Part shown: piece by piece, positions 24,169 to 32,412 of the stretch
How positions within the stretch are numbered: the stretch's first letter is position 1
Layout of the letters: every line of letters starts with the position of its first letter
Origin: Lentimonas sp. CC4
GTDB taxonomy: Bacteria > Verrucomicrobiota > Verrucomicrobiia > Opitutales > Coraliomargaritaceae
Assembly: GCF_902728235.1 (NCBI RefSeq)
Contig: NZ_CACVBO010000001.1
Span: forward strand, 2,628,001 to 2,692,000
Direction: 5' to 3'
Length of the DNA stretch: 64,000 nucleotides
Notes under the pieces: generated by a model
The model's input: only the letters and a program-made list of their open reading frames with translations
What the model was told of the DNA's origin: nothing
Database searches by the model: none
Made by a program: the position numbers and the translations under genes

Positions 24169-25659
24169 ATGGCGGCCAGCGCGACTGACGCATCAAAACG
24201 CATCGTTATGTTATTTTCTGAACTGGGACTCCGTCCCGAACTTGTTGCAGCCGTTGAAGCCAAAGGCTACACGACTCCTTCGCCTATTCAGGCACGCGCC
24301 ATCCCTGCTATTCTCGAAGGACGTGACGTCCTCGGCGGCGCTCAAACCGGCACGGGTAAAACTGCAGCCTTCAGCTTGCCTGTCCTGCAACGCCTCGCTT
24401 CTGGCGAATTTAAGGGTCAAAACAAGCGCGCTCGCGTGCTGGTTCTGGCTCCTACGCGTGAGCTCGCCGCTCAGGTGCACCAGAGCATCGTCGATTACGG
24501 CCAAGGCTTAAATATGCGCTCCTTTGTGATCTTTGGTGGCGTCGGCTTTCAGCCACAGATCAATGCGATTCGCCGCGGCTTGGACATCATTGTCGCGACA
24601 CCTGGTCGTTTGCTCGATCTGTGCCAGCGTGGTGATTTGCAGCTTTCTGGTATTGAAGTGCTCATTCTCGACGAGGCCGACCGTATGTTGGACATGGGCT
24701 TCATCAACGATATCAAAAAGATTCTTCAGTTGATGCCGTCGCAGCGTCAGAACCTGTTTTTCTCTGCGACCTACACGAAGGAAGTGAAGAAGTTGGCGGA
24801 CTCGATGCTGAATAACCCCGTCGAAGTCGAAGTCGCAGCGCGTAATGCCACTGCTGACCGTGTCGATCAAGAGGCCTATGTCGTTGGCCAAAAGGCGAAA
24901 TCAAAATTCCTCGCCGAGATGATTAAAGACGGCGATTGGAATCAGGTGCTTGTATTTACTCGCACGAAGCATGGCGCGAATCGTCTTGCGACTGATTTGG
25001 ACAAGCAGGGCATTGGTGCGATGGCCATTCATGGCAACAAGAGTCAGTCCGCTCGCGAACGTGCGTTGGCTGCTTTCAAGTCGAATAAGATTCGTGTCCT
25101 CGTAGCAACTGATATCGCTGCACGTGGCATTGATATCGCGGACTTGCCGCATGTGGTGAATTTCGAATTGCCGAACATCCCCGAAGACTATGTGCACCGC
25201 ATTGGTCGCACCGCTCGTGCGGGTAAGGCTGGTAATGCCGTGTCTCTCGTCAGCGATGTGGAAGAGGGCTACCTCTGGGATATCGAGAAAACGATGAAGA
25301 AGAATATTCCGCTCTTCAAAATCGATGACCGTGGCGAAAAGATTGCAATGCCACGTCCGGCTACACGTTCGAAGCTTTCACGCCCTGCACCAGGACAACA
25401 AAAGCGCGGCGGCGGTGGCGGCGGTCGTGGTCGCCAAGGTGGCGGCGGTGGACGCTCCGGCGGCGGCAAAGGTCGCCCACAAGGCGGCGGTCGTTCGGGC
25501 GGAGGTCGTCCACAGGGTGGTGGCCGCTCAGGCGGAGGTCGCCCACAAGGTGGTGGCGGAGGTGGTCGTCCGCAGGGCGGTTCCAGCGGTGGCGGTTCGC
25601 CACGTTCGGCAGCTCCGAGCGGTGCGGCGCCAACACGCTCACGCGGACGTAATCGCTAG
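24169..25659 (+). CDS. DEAD-box ATP-dependent RNA helicase (RhlE-like) with Gly-rich tail
   Basis: This RNA helicase of 496 residues unwinds or remodels RNA, typically in ribosome assembly, RNA decay or cold adaptation. Motifs occur in order: Q motif 'FSELGLRPELVAAVEAKGY', I 'AQTGTGKT', Ia 'PTRELAAQV', Ib 'TPGRLLD', II 'DEAD', III 'SAT', V 'ATDIAARGID' and VI 'HRIGRTARAG'. From about residue 405 the tail consists of GGGRGR/GGRPQGGG repeats, an RGG-like, low-complexity RNA-binding tail. The first ATG is at 24169, but the one at 24208 ('MLFSELGL') gives the more usual N terminus. Neither has a clear ribosome binding site. Confidence 0.93.
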   Translation: MAASATDASKRIVMLFSELGLRPELVAAVEAKGYTTPSPIQARAIPAILEGRDVLGGAQTGTGKTAAFSLPVLQRLASGEFKGQNKRARVLVLAPTRELAAQVHQSIVDYGQGLNMRSFVIFGGVGFQPQINAIRRGLDIIVATPGRLLDLCQRGDLQLSGIEVLILDEADRMLDMGFINDIKKILQLMPSQRQNLFFSATYTKEVKKLADSMLNNPVEVEVAARNATADRVDQEAYVVGQKAKSKFLAEMIKDGDWNQVLVFTRTKHGANRLATDLDKQGIGAMAIHGNKSQSARERALAAFKSNKIRVLVATDIAARGIDIADLPHVVNFELPNIPEDYVHRIGRTARAGKAGNAVSLVSDVEEGYLWDIEKTMKKNIPLFKIDDRGEKIAMPRPATRSKLSRPAPGQQKRGGGGGGRGRQGGGGGRSGGGKGRPQGGGRSGGGRPQGGGRSGGGRPQGGGGGGRPQGGSSGGGSPRSAAPSGAAPTRSRGRNR

Positions 25660-25669
25660 TTCAGTTTTC

Positions 25670-25705
25670 AAAAACGCTCTCCTGATCTCGGGAGGGCGTT
25701 TTTTT
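25670..25705 (+). terminator. Rho-independent terminator of the helicase gene
   Basis: AAAAACGCTCTCC pairs with GGGAGGGCGTTTTTTT around a short loop, 11 bases after the stop codon. Confidence 0.88.
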
Positions 25706-25710
25706 GTGAA

Positions 25711-25788
25711 GTGATACAGACATTCCTGTCTGTCTGTCTGTCTGTCTGTCTGTCTCGCGTCAGTAACAGACAGGAATGTCTGTTTCAC
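25711..25788. repeat. Inverted pair of the ACAGACA hairpin repeat with an expanded (CTGT)7 run
   Basis: It starts GTGATACAGACATTC, then CTGT occurs seven times (25726-25753). It closes with the inverted unit ACAGACAGGAATGTCTGT (from 25766). The tetranucleotide run lies inside what would be the hairpin arm. Confidence 0.8.
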
Positions 25789-25865
25789 GCCTCATACGCT
25801 GGTTCCATTCTTAGGCCTGCATCACTTTCACTGTAAGTGTGACGCGTCTATGCCGTTTACTTAGC

Positions 25866-26234
25866 ATGAATATACATGAAATCCTTAGCAGCCTTGTCCA
25901 AATTATCATTCCACTTGGGATTCTGAACGTGTGGTTTATCCGCCAAGGACGTGCGACGGCATATCGCGGTGGTAATGCCTCGAGTCTTAAAGACGAGTTC
26001 ACTGCCTATGGCTTACCAGTTGCTGCTTTCTACGTAATCGGCGCGCTCAAACTATCCGCTGCTGCGATGTTATTACTCGGGTTTGTGTTGCCTGCGCTCA
26101 TCCTACCTGGCGCAGCTCTGATGTCTGCACTGATGTTGGGCGCTCTATTGATGCATGCGAAGGTCGGTGATGCGCCGAAACGCTATGTCCCGGCAGCCCT
26201 TATGTTGTGCATGTCTGTGTTCTTACTTATTTAG
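25866..26234 (+). CDS. DoxX-like small membrane protein (1)
   Basis: This inner-membrane protein of 122 residues has four hydrophobic segments, in the DoxX/DoxX_2 style. Examples are '[16 protein letters not shown]', '[18 protein letters not shown]' and '[20 protein letters not shown]'. The charged loop '[17 protein letters not shown]' and the terminal '[18 protein letters not shown]' fit the family. The precise function is unknown; DoxX relatives are linked to redox or quinone processes. I chose the ATG at 25866, since an upstream in-frame start adds a non-conserved leader. Its 3' end overlaps the convergent DoxX-like gene by 4 bases. Confidence 0.72.
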   Translation: MNIHEILSSLVQIIIPLGILNVWFIRQGRATAYRGGNASSLKDEFTAYGLPVAAFYVIGALKLSAAAMLLLGFVLPALILPGAALMSALMLGALLMHAKVGDAPKRYVPAALMLCMSVFLLI

Positions 26235-26566
26235 AGCAAGTGCACGGCTAACCCGCCGCATACGAACATAAAGAACGCAGCCGCGAAGCATTGATGCCAT
26301 GCATCGCCGATGCGTATGCGCACCCCGAGTCCGCAAGCCATTTGCAGCGCGACCCCTCCGGCAGCCATGCCGCCTATCAACGGATGCACGATTCCCAGTG
26401 CGAGACCGACCGCAGCGAGCACCTGTAGCACACCTGTCATCACACGAAACTGTGACAGCCCATAGCGCATAAATTCTACCTTCATGTGTGGACTGAAGAG
26501 ACAGCTCACGCCATAGACAAAGAATGCGAGGGCGCAGACCCCCAGAGTGACATTGACTAAGGTCAT
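26231..26566 (-). CDS. DoxX-like small membrane protein (2)
   Basis: This second DoxX_2-like protein (111 residues) also has four predicted membrane helices, for example '[20 protein letters not shown]' and '[20 protein letters not shown]'. The loop '[18 protein letters not shown]' matches the family pattern where the first helix is followed by a conserved Arg-Tyr-Gly. It is convergent with the other DoxX-like gene (4-base overlap at the stop codons). It is translationally coupled to the upstream 70-residue gene by an ATGA overlap. Confidence 0.75.
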   Translation of the reverse strand: MTLVNVTLGVCALAFFVYGVSCLFSPHMKVEFMRYGLSQFRVMTGVLQVLAAVGLALGIVHPLIGGMAAGGVALQMACGLGVRIRIGDAWHQCFAAAFFMFVCGGLAVHLL

Positions 26567-26775
26567 TGCTGCTGACCTTTCAAATAGGCTTCATAGCGTT
26601 CCAGCAGTGCGCGATGCTGATCTGGGTTGTGATACGAGCCTGCGCCGTGGGGTGGGTATTCCTTCGTTTCCGGCTGTTGATATTGGTGCACTTTGCGACT
26701 GTTTTCAGTCTCATAGGTTACCATGTAGCCCAAGCCATCGGGGCGTAGGCTGGCGTGTATTTTCTTATCAGGCAT
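26563..26775 (-). CDS. Conserved-looking 70-residue soluble protein
   Basis: This short protein (MPDKKIHASLRPDGLG...) is rich in Tyr, His, Gln and Pro, with 'YETENSRKVHQYQQPE' and a charged C-terminal helix '[17 protein letters not shown]'. It has no signal peptide or membrane segment. Its stop codon overlaps the start of the DoxX-like gene (ATGA), so the two form an operon. I do not recognise the family. Confidence 0.6.
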   Translation of the reverse strand: MPDKKIHASLRPDGLGYMVTYETENSRKVHQYQQPETKEYPPHGAGSYHNPDQHRALLERYEAYLKGQQQ

Positions 26776-26848
26776 ATAGAGTCATCGTAGCAGGACGGGT
26801 TTCCCTACTGAAAAAGTAAGAATGGCCGAAGAAAAGATAGCTGCATGG

Positions 26849-27093
26849 TATACTCACGCGCATCATGATTTGTGAAAAGTGCATTCATGCTATTTCGCTA
26901 TCTTGCTGTAGGGGCTTTGCTTGCGAAGCCCGCGCAAAGGCGACACGCATAGGAAGTTGTAAAACTTTAGCTGCCTTCGCGGGTGCCGCCCTTCGACAAG
27001 CTCTGGGCCTTGAGCCTGTCGAAACGGCAAGCAGCACCCCTACGCCAGATGCTTCGATTTTACAAATCACAATACTTGATGCGCGTGAGTATA
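26849..27093. mobile_element. Short element with 27-bp terminal inverted repeats, copy B
   Basis: The left end is TATACTCACGCGCATCATG and the right end is TTGATGCGCGTGAGTATA, inverted repeats at about 23 of 27 positions and the best-preserved pair in the window. The interior contains a complete GTAGGGGC...CCCCTAC repeat (26908-27043), so one repeat family is nested in another. There is no gene inside. The element ends 52 bases before the thioesterase gene. Confidence 0.75.
26908..27043. repeat. GTAGGGGC...CCCCTAC repeat nested in the TIR element
   Basis: It begins GTAGGGGCTTTGCTTGCGAA and ends CAAGCAGCACCCCTAC, so its own ends are inverted (GTAGGGG/CCCCTAC). The internal arm TTCGACAAGCTCTGGGCCTT / GAGCCTGTCGAA is a second palindrome. 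Confidence 0.75.
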
Positions 27094-27144
27094 GTAAATC
27101 TCGCAGTTCTGGTAAGGTGACGACGTCCACTGCGATCAAGTAAC

Positions 27145-27567
27145 ATGGCTAAATGTTTTAATTATGACTCCGATGTCTACTTTGATGAATTAGACGCACT
27201 TGGTGTGCTACATCACACTCGTTATTTGCTGCACCTTGAACGCGCACAGCAGAATTTTTTTGAGCACTTACTCGGAGTGGATGATTTCGATGCGGATCGC
27301 GATGAAGATATCTACGTCGTCGTGCATAGTCTGGAGACGCGCTTTCGTGAGCCGCTACGCAAGCCTGGGCCGATCGTTGTGGAGTATCGCATCGATCGTA
27401 TCCGCAGTGGGGGTGTCACGATGGACTTTGTGATTCGCGATGCCAACAGTGAGCGGGTCTATTGCGATGGTAAGCGCACGGTGTGCAAGCTATCTGCCGA
27501 AACACATCGCCCAGCTCCATGGTCAGAGCCTTTCCGCAACGCGATGGAGGCGTTTCACGATGAATGA
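27145..27567 (+). CDS. Acyl-CoA thioesterase, hotdog fold (YbgC/4HBT type)
   Basis: This is a cytoplasmic hotdog thioesterase of 140 residues. The diagnostic N-terminal segment is 'DVYFDELDALGVLHHTRYLL', with the Asp that serves as catalytic residue in 4-hydroxybenzoyl-CoA thioesterase relatives, then 'HLERAQQNFFEHLLG'. The central strand reads 'ETRFREPLRKPGPIVVEYRI'. The substrate cannot be predicted. Its 3' end overlaps the start of the ADP-ribosylglycohydrolase-like gene by 8 bases, so the two are co-translated. Confidence 0.87.
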   Translation: MAKCFNYDSDVYFDELDALGVLHHTRYLLHLERAQQNFFEHLLGVDDFDADRDEDIYVVVHSLETRFREPLRKPGPIVVEYRIDRIRSGGVTMDFVIRDANSERVYCDGKRTVCKLSAETHRPAPWSEPFRNAMEAFHDE

Positions 27568-28558
27568 GCATCTACAAAATGCGATGCTCGGTGCGCTCGT
27601 CGCCGATGCGGTTTCGATGCCTGTGCATTGGTATTATGATACGGCGGCTCTGGATCGGGATTATCCTCTAATCGAGGGCTACCTCGCACCCAAGAACCCA
27701 CACCCAGATAGTATTCTGTGGCGCTCGAAGTATTCCCCGCGCAACAAAGAGGCCGACATTCTGCACGATCAAGCAGCGTATTGGGGGCAGCGTGGGGTGC
27801 ATTATCATCAGTTTTTGCCAGCGGGCGATAATACGCTGAACTTCCTGCTCGGGGTGCAACTTTACCGCTCCACAATCAGAGCGGGTGGATACGACGCAGA
27901 CGCATGGTTGGCGCTCTATGTGCAACTCATGCGCACGCCGGGGTGGCATCGCGATACGTATGTTGAGGAGTATCATCGCGCGTTTTTCGATAACCTTGCC
28001 AAGGGCTTGCCTGCCCGGGAATGTGGCATTGAGGACATTCATATCGGTGGGCTGACTCCTGTGCCATTTCTGTTGGCTGCGCTCGATGCACTCAAAGAGC
28101 CTGATCTAGAAGCAGACACTGCCTGTGTCGAAGCGCACCTAGCCCTGACGCACAAGGGCACAGCGATTGCCGACGCAGGCCGATCACTGACGCATATCTT
28201 GTATTCCGTCGCTTCGGGGCAAAGCCTACGCGATGCGATCTCAGAGCATGTTCCAGTTGGACAATTCGATACCTGGAGTCGCTTCGAAGATCGTGTGGTC
28301 GTGGGGCGTCATCTTACGGCTGCTTGCTATTTGCCTGACTCGTTGACCGCGTCGCTTTACTTAGCATGGAAGTATCATGACGATTTCAGCGCAGGTGTGA
28401 TCGCAAATGCACGCTGTGGCGGTGACAATGCGCATCGCGGTGTTGTGGTCGGTGCCTTGCTCGCTGCTGCCAATGATATTCCGGAGCACTGGCTCAAGTC
28501 ACTTAAATCGATCAAACGCTTGCGCTGTGATACCCTCGACCCGATTTTTCACTCCTGA
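27560..28558 (+). CDS. ADP-ribosylglycohydrolase-family protein with atypical metal motif
   Basis: This 332-residue protein has the all-helical DraG/ARH fold pattern: 'AMLGALVADAVSMPVHWYYD' at the N terminus and 'CGGDNAHRGVVVGALLAA' near residue 290. Typical ARH enzymes have GDxxG-type and 'GGDTDT' motifs that bind two Mg ions. Here the second reads GGDNAH and the first lacks the usual Gly-Asp. The family may thus act on another substrate or bind metal differently (inference). The chosen start 'MNEHLQNAML' at 27560 overlaps the thioesterase; a longer frame upstream lies entirely within that gene. The next gene begins directly after its stop codon. Confidence 0.82.
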   Translation: MNEHLQNAMLGALVADAVSMPVHWYYDTAALDRDYPLIEGYLAPKNPHPDSILWRSKYSPRNKEADILHDQAAYWGQRGVHYHQFLPAGDNTLNFLLGVQLYRSTIRAGGYDADAWLALYVQLMRTPGWHRDTYVEEYHRAFFDNLAKGLPARECGIEDIHIGGLTPVPFLLAALDALKEPDLEADTACVEAHLALTHKGTAIADAGRSLTHILYSVASGQSLRDAISEHVPVGQFDTWSRFEDRVVVGRHLTAACYLPDSLTASLYLAWKYHDDFSAGVIANARCGGDNAHRGVVVGALLAAANDIPEHWLKSLKSIKRLRCDTLDPIFHS

Positions 28559-29008
28559 ATGACCGTGATGAAGCATCGCTCATTCATCATATCCCTAATG
28601 CTTGGTTTGTTGACCACGATGCAACTCTCAGCGACTGAAGTCGAATGGCTGAAGCAATTTCGCTGGGAGCAACGGATTATTTTGGTCAAGGTCGCGAAAG
28701 GGAACAGCCGTCCGGTGGTGGACACGCTCAAGGCCGCGCAAGAGGATATTAAGGAGCGGGCGATTCTTTGGTTTGTCATCGATGGTCCATCAGTCGTGAC
28801 GAATTATCAGGGTGAGCCCCAACTGGATTTATCAATCCAGTTATCCAATGTATATTACGCTGAGGAGCACCGCTACGGTGTTTGTTTGATCGGCAAAGAT
28901 GGTGGCTTAAAGCATCGGCAAAAGCGCTTAGACCTCGATGAATTGTTTCGCCGCATCGACGCGATGCCAATGCGGCGAGCTGAAATGAGGTCGATGAGTC
29001 GTGACTAG
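28559..29008 (+). CDS. Secreted DUF4174-type protein
   Basis: This protein of 149 residues has a signal peptide (about residues 1-25, 'FIISLMLGLLTTMQLSA') and then one small thioredoxin-like DUF4174 domain. It starts with 'WEQRIILVKVAKGNSRP' and ends with the family signature 'GVCLIGKDGGLKHRQK' followed by 'RIDAMPMRRAEM'. It is probably periplasmic or outer-membrane associated; the role is unknown. The start codon directly follows the stop codon of the previous gene; an ATG nine bases later (28568) gives a more compact signal peptide and may be the true start. Confidence 0.8.
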   Translation: MTVMKHRSFIISLMLGLLTTMQLSATEVEWLKQFRWEQRIILVKVAKGNSRPVVDTLKAAQEDIKERAILWFVIDGPSVVTNYQGEPQLDLSIQLSNVYYAEEHRYGVCLIGKDGGLKHRQKRLDLDELFRRIDAMPMRRAEMRSMSRD

Positions 29009-29070
29009 AATTTAGGTGGTCGCACCGTTTCCTCGTTGGACTTTGTGAGTGGTTTGATTTGCATAGCGCG

Positions 29071-29883
29071 ATGAATAAGATCGGCGTATGTTGTTGGAGT
29101 CTGCCTCAAGGGACTGCTCGTGAGCGTATAGAGTTAGCGGCTCGCAGTGGCTTGTCTGGCGTGCAATTGGAACTTGGCACTGAGGTGGAGCAGTATCCGC
29201 TCTCAAACCAAAGCCTGCGTGATGAGTATCGTGCACTGCGCGATGCCTTGGGTATGGCATATCCTTCGCTAGGAATGAACGTGTTCTGTGAGCATGCTGC
29301 GACTCGGAGGGAGTCAGCTGAGCTACTGCGTAACGCCATCGACCTGGGTATTGACACGGCGCTCGATCTCGGAATTCCGCTGTTACAAGTTCCTAGTTTC
29401 AAAGCTAGCTCAATCCGTAATGTCGCTGGTCTTGAGCAGACGATCGAGCTGTTTCGCTATGCCTGTGAGCAAGCTGCGAACACATCGCTTTTAATTGGCA
29501 GTGAGAATGTGTTGAACCCTGTCGAACTGGAGCAACTCGTGGAGGGCGTCGCAGCGCCGAATTTTCGAATCTATTTTGATACTGCTAACCCTGCTGCGAT
29601 GACAGGTGTATCGGCGGTGACGATGTTGGATGCGAGTTTACCGCATCTTGTGGAAACACACTTAAAGGATTCACGGGCGGACCGAACGCCGGTCTTGTTA
29701 GGCGAGGGTGAGTCAGGCTTCTTCGAGGTGGCGGCACATTTGGCCGCGTCGGACTATGCAGGCTGGCTGGTGCTTGAAAACCCCTATGAGCGCTTGATGG
29801 CCGCACGTGGCCTTTCGGCTGAAGCCTTGCTGCGCAAAGATGTGACGACGATTCGCGAATGCTTCGGGCTATCGGCAGACTAG
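29071..29883 (+). CDS. Sugar phosphate isomerase/epimerase (xylose isomerase-like TIM barrel)
   Basis: This TIM-barrel protein (270 residues) belongs to the AP-endonuclease-2 superfamily. It starts 'MNKIGVCCWSLPQGTARERI' and has the barrel strands 'GLSGVQLELG', 'YPSLGMNVFCEHA', 'LLIGSENVLNPVEL' and 'IYFDTANPAAM'. 'LVETHLKDSR' and 'LVLENPYERL' end the barrel. Metal-site candidates are the Glu in 'IGSEN', the Asp in 'YFDTAN', the His in 'ETHLKD' and the Glu in 'LVLEN'. The ATG at 29071 is preferred over a TTG 12 bases upstream. It is convergent with the outer-membrane barrel gene, with a 4-base overlap at the stop codons. Confidence 0.85.
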   Translation: MNKIGVCCWSLPQGTARERIELAARSGLSGVQLELGTEVEQYPLSNQSLRDEYRALRDALGMAYPSLGMNVFCEHAATRRESAELLRNAIDLGIDTALDLGIPLLQVPSFKASSIRNVAGLEQTIELFRYACEQAANTSLLIGSENVLNPVELEQLVEGVAAPNFRIYFDTANPAAMTGVSAVTMLDASLPHLVETHLKDSRADRTPVLLGEGESGFFEVAAHLAASDYAGWLVLENPYERLMAARGLSAEALLRKDVTTIRECFGLSAD

Positions 29884-30800
29884 AACTTGAGACTATAGGC
29901 AATCGCTACCATGAGTGAAGGGTCGTAGTCCTCGCTTTGGACTTTGCGCCCTTTGCGATCATCCAGTGTCAGTTCACCAGCGACTGTGGTGCCTAAATAG
30001 AGATCCAGTGTGTTGGCTCGGTTAAAGCTATAGGTCGCACGTGTAAAGAGGATCGCTGATTCATTTTGGCCATAGCCTTCCGGTGCGGCGCCATCATCGT
30101 CGAGCGCGAAGCGGCTACTGCGATAGCCGCCGCCGAGGCCGAATTCCCAATTCTCTGCGCCAGTATAAACGACTTCAAGGCCAGCTGGGCCACTAGGGCC
30201 GGGGCGAAAGGGATTCGAGACGCGCCAGTCGTCGCTCATCTGCCAGTAAACATAGAGGAATGGAAAGACCGTGGTTTCTTCGAGTCCTGTAAACACACCA
30301 CCACCGATTCCTAGAGCAAGGTTGCGGTTGAATTGTTTGACGTAGCCCATCACACCGCCCCATTCGAGGCCGTCATTGAAATCGACATCCGTCTCACCCG
30401 CAAAGCGAATGCTCGGCATCACGAACAGGGATTGAGTGCGATCGATTTGGTAATTAAACGACAAGCCTAGGTCAATGAAGTCGATGTCTTCCCACGGATC
30501 GGTGCCACCAAACGAAGTCGCACCACTAAAGTCATACGCACTGCGCTCATAGCCGATATTCAATCCCACGGAATGACCGTCGCTCAGGCCATATTTGATT
30601 GAACCTTTGATTCCACCGCGGTCGAGTGATACCTCGCCGCCGTCATCGAGGTCTGCATCTGCTTGTCCGACGTAGAGCACCTCAACTTTGCTTGAGATCT
30701 CACCCTCTGCCAGTGGTGGTCCCATTTGAGCGAAGGCCGAATGGCTGGCGCAAGCGCACAGAGTGAAAGTGGTGACTGTGGATTGGATGTGTTTGAGCAT
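29880..30800 (-). CDS. Outer-membrane beta-barrel protein (DUF6268-like)
   Basis: This 306-residue protein has a signal peptide ending 'HSAFA' (about residue 24). The mature part alternates amphipathic strands such as 'GSIKYGLSDGHSVGLNIGY', 'LGLSFNYQIDRTQSLFVMPS' and 'WEFGLGGGYRSSRFALDDD'. It closes with a C-terminal aromatic residue (LKF), the usual outer-membrane insertion signal. The overall layout fits the DUF6268 barrel family. No transported substrate can be proposed. It ends opposite the sugar isomerase gene with both stop codons overlapping. Confidence 0.78.
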   Translation of the reverse strand: MLKHIQSTVTTFTLCACASHSAFAQMGPPLAEGEISSKVEVLYVGQADADLDDGGEVSLDRGGIKGSIKYGLSDGHSVGLNIGYERSAYDFSGATSFGGTDPWEDIDFIDLGLSFNYQIDRTQSLFVMPSIRFAGETDVDFNDGLEWGGVMGYVKQFNRNLALGIGGGVFTGLEETTVFPFLYVYWQMSDDWRVSNPFRPGPSGPAGLEVVYTGAENWEFGLGGGYRSSRFALDDDGAAPEGYGQNESAILFTRATYSFNRANTLDLYLGTTVAGELTLDDRKGRKVQSEDYDPSLMVAIAYSLKF

Positions 30801-30896
30801 AGGAGCAGATCGGATGGATGTAATACGTAAATGAATGACTGCTAGTGTATCGGTCGCGTGAGCGATACATTACAGATGATTGTCATTAATCTTACA

Positions 30897-30978
30897 TTCA
30901 GGAGTTAGAAGTTAGTCTTTGGTCATAAAACACTGATGTTCAGCTCCTAACTACTGCCTTCTAACTTCTAACTTCTCT
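30897..30978. repeat. Inverted heptad-repeat spacer
   Basis: GAGTTA GAAGTTA units at the left and CTTCTAA CTTCTAA CTTCTCT at the right are complementary heptads. They lie between the outer-membrane protein start and the end of the second AlbA-domain gene. Confidence 0.75.
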
Positions 30979-30984
30979 ATCAAT

Positions 30985-31452
30985 TCATGGCGCCCCACGA
31001 TCTGCGAGCATCTGTTCGACCGCTTCGCGCTCTATATGGTAATCGCCGGATTCGTGGCGAATGTAGCTGCCGGTGTAGGGATCGTTGCCGATATAAATCG
31101 GTTTTAGGTGTTTGGGAGCCTGTGGCACGACGATGATCAGGATGTTTTCACCATGAGGGAGTGTATGCGCACGCACCTGGGGCGTATCCAAAATGTTGTG
31201 ACTGACTTTCGTCCGGTCGTTGAGCCCTGCCCAGAGTGCCGCCTCGACCTGCTCTGAACAGGGGATGCCGTCTGCGAAAAACTGGCCGTGGCGTTCGCCG
31301 ACCCCTAGAAAGATTGTGCCGCCGCTTGTGTTGGCAAAGGCCGAGTAGGTCTCCCAAATGCTTTCTGGCAGCGCACCTTGTCCATCTCGCCCGTGCGCGA
31401 GCTTGGCTTCGACGTTCTCGGTGAATTCGGAGAGATGGATTGGGGTATGCAT
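30985..31452 (-). CDS. Short AlbA_2 (Schlafen-like) putative nucleic-acid or ATP-binding protein
   Basis: This protein of 155 residues consists almost entirely of an AlbA_2 domain. It shows 'ENVEAKLAHGRDGQGALPES', then 'SAFANTSGGTIFLGVGERHG', 'NILIIVVPQAPKHLKPIYIG' and 'GSYIRHESGDYHI'. It lacks the ATPase-like and winged-helix parts present in the larger relative at 7517-8830. An upstream in-frame ATG at 31500 would add 16 non-conserved residues, so I take 31452. The function is unknown; it may be a regulator or a stand-alone nucleic-acid-binding domain. Confidence 0.72.
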   Translation of the reverse strand: MHTPIHLSEFTENVEAKLAHGRDGQGALPESIWETYSAFANTSGGTIFLGVGERHGQFFADGIPCSEQVEAALWAGLNDRTKVSHNILDTPQVRAHTLPHGENILIIVVPQAPKHLKPIYIGNDPYTGSYIRHESGDYHIEREAVEQMLADRGAP

Positions 31453-31540
31453 TGTTTTAAATCGTGTCGGGCATTGTTGATTTTGGCGAACTGTTTTCAT
31501 GTCGTCTCGATTGATCCAGAAAAATGATCTGTTGCTCAGG

Positions 31541-31564
31541 GACAGACAAGAATGTCTGTGTCAC
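31541..31564. repeat. Single ACAGACA hairpin repeat (inverted orientation)
   Basis: GACAGACAAGAATGTCTGTG followed by TCAC is identical to the right arm at 4090-4112. It lies between the AlbA-domain gene start and mazG. Confidence 0.8.
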
Positions 31565-31613
31565 TTCGCTTTTCGTTCGCCATGGCTGCGACTGCCATCT
31601 AGCGAATTAGAGC

Positions 31614-32279
31614 ATGAGTTCTATTGATGATTTGATTGCGACCGTGGCTGCCTTGCGTGAGCCAGAGACAGGGTGCCCTTGGGATATTGAACAGACGCAC
31701 CAGTCGATTACGGATTGCCTGATCGATGAATGCTGCGAGTTGCTACAGACCATTGATCGCCTGGATATGCACCACATGGAGGAGGAACTGGGCGATGTGC
31801 TGTTGCAGGTCGTGATGCATGCGCAGATGGCGCACGAGGCCGGGCATTTTGATTTTCAAGATGTCTGCAAAGTGGTGAACGATAAGTTGGTCCATCGCCA
31901 TCCACATGTGTTTGGCGACGGCGCGTTGGGCGACTCCGAGGCGGTGCTCCAGCAATGGGACGCGATCAAGGCGGAAGAAAAGAAGCGCGGGCCTGAGCAG
32001 GCGGGGCGCTTTAAGGATCTGCCAAATCAATTGCCGGCGCTGATGTTTGCACAGGATGTCTATAAGCAGATTCAGAAGCAGAAGATGGATGCCGCAGGTG
32101 TGATCGACGAGGGTGGCATTGCGATGACCGCTCAAGCATTGGCTGAGGATGAGTTGGCGCTGGGTAAGCAGTTGTTCGAAATCGCCGCGGCCTGCCGTAT
32201 TAAAAAACTTGAGCCCGAGACGGCGCTACGCCGCTATGCGCAAAGTGTGGTGGATCAGTTGGAGACAGAAACCGACTAA
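31614..32279 (+). CDS. mazG: Nucleoside triphosphate pyrophosphohydrolase MazG
   Basis: MazG is an all-alpha NTP pyrophosphatase that cleaves NTPs or dNTPs to NMP and pyrophosphate. It helps to clear aberrant nucleotides and modulate ppGpp levels. It has 221 residues. The N-terminal signature 'LREPETGCPWDIEQTHQSI' is complete. The metal-binding motif is 'DECCELLQTID', where a typical protein has EExxE, with 'EEELGDVLLQVVMHAQMA' providing the second half. 'KLVHRHPHVFGD' closes the domain. It is monocistronic and starts at an ATG. Confidence 0.92.
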   Translation: MSSIDDLIATVAALREPETGCPWDIEQTHQSITDCLIDECCELLQTIDRLDMHHMEEELGDVLLQVVMHAQMAHEAGHFDFQDVCKVVNDKLVHRHPHVFGDGALGDSEAVLQQWDAIKAEEKKRGPEQAGRFKDLPNQLPALMFAQDVYKQIQKQKMDAAGVIDEGGIAMTAQALAEDELALGKQLFEIAAACRIKKLEPETALRRYAQSVVDQLETETD

Positions 32280-32412
32280 GATTGGGAAGGGAGGGACGGC
32301 CTCTGCGCCTGCTGCGTTCTACGCTGCCGTCAGCAGAGCCTGAGCACCCAACGATCGCACTAGCGCACCGCAAGACGGCGCTGAGGCCATCCCTCCCGAG
32401 TTCTGAACGCTA

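Noticed and set aside
26865-27143. A 92-codon open frame inside TIR element B
   Set aside because: It runs through nested repeats, and the protein is the translation of repeat sequence.
27440-27559. Longer N terminus of the ADP-ribosylglycohydrolase-like gene
   Set aside because: The extra 40 codons overlap the thioesterase gene in another frame and show no similarity; the ATG at 27560 gives the family N terminus.
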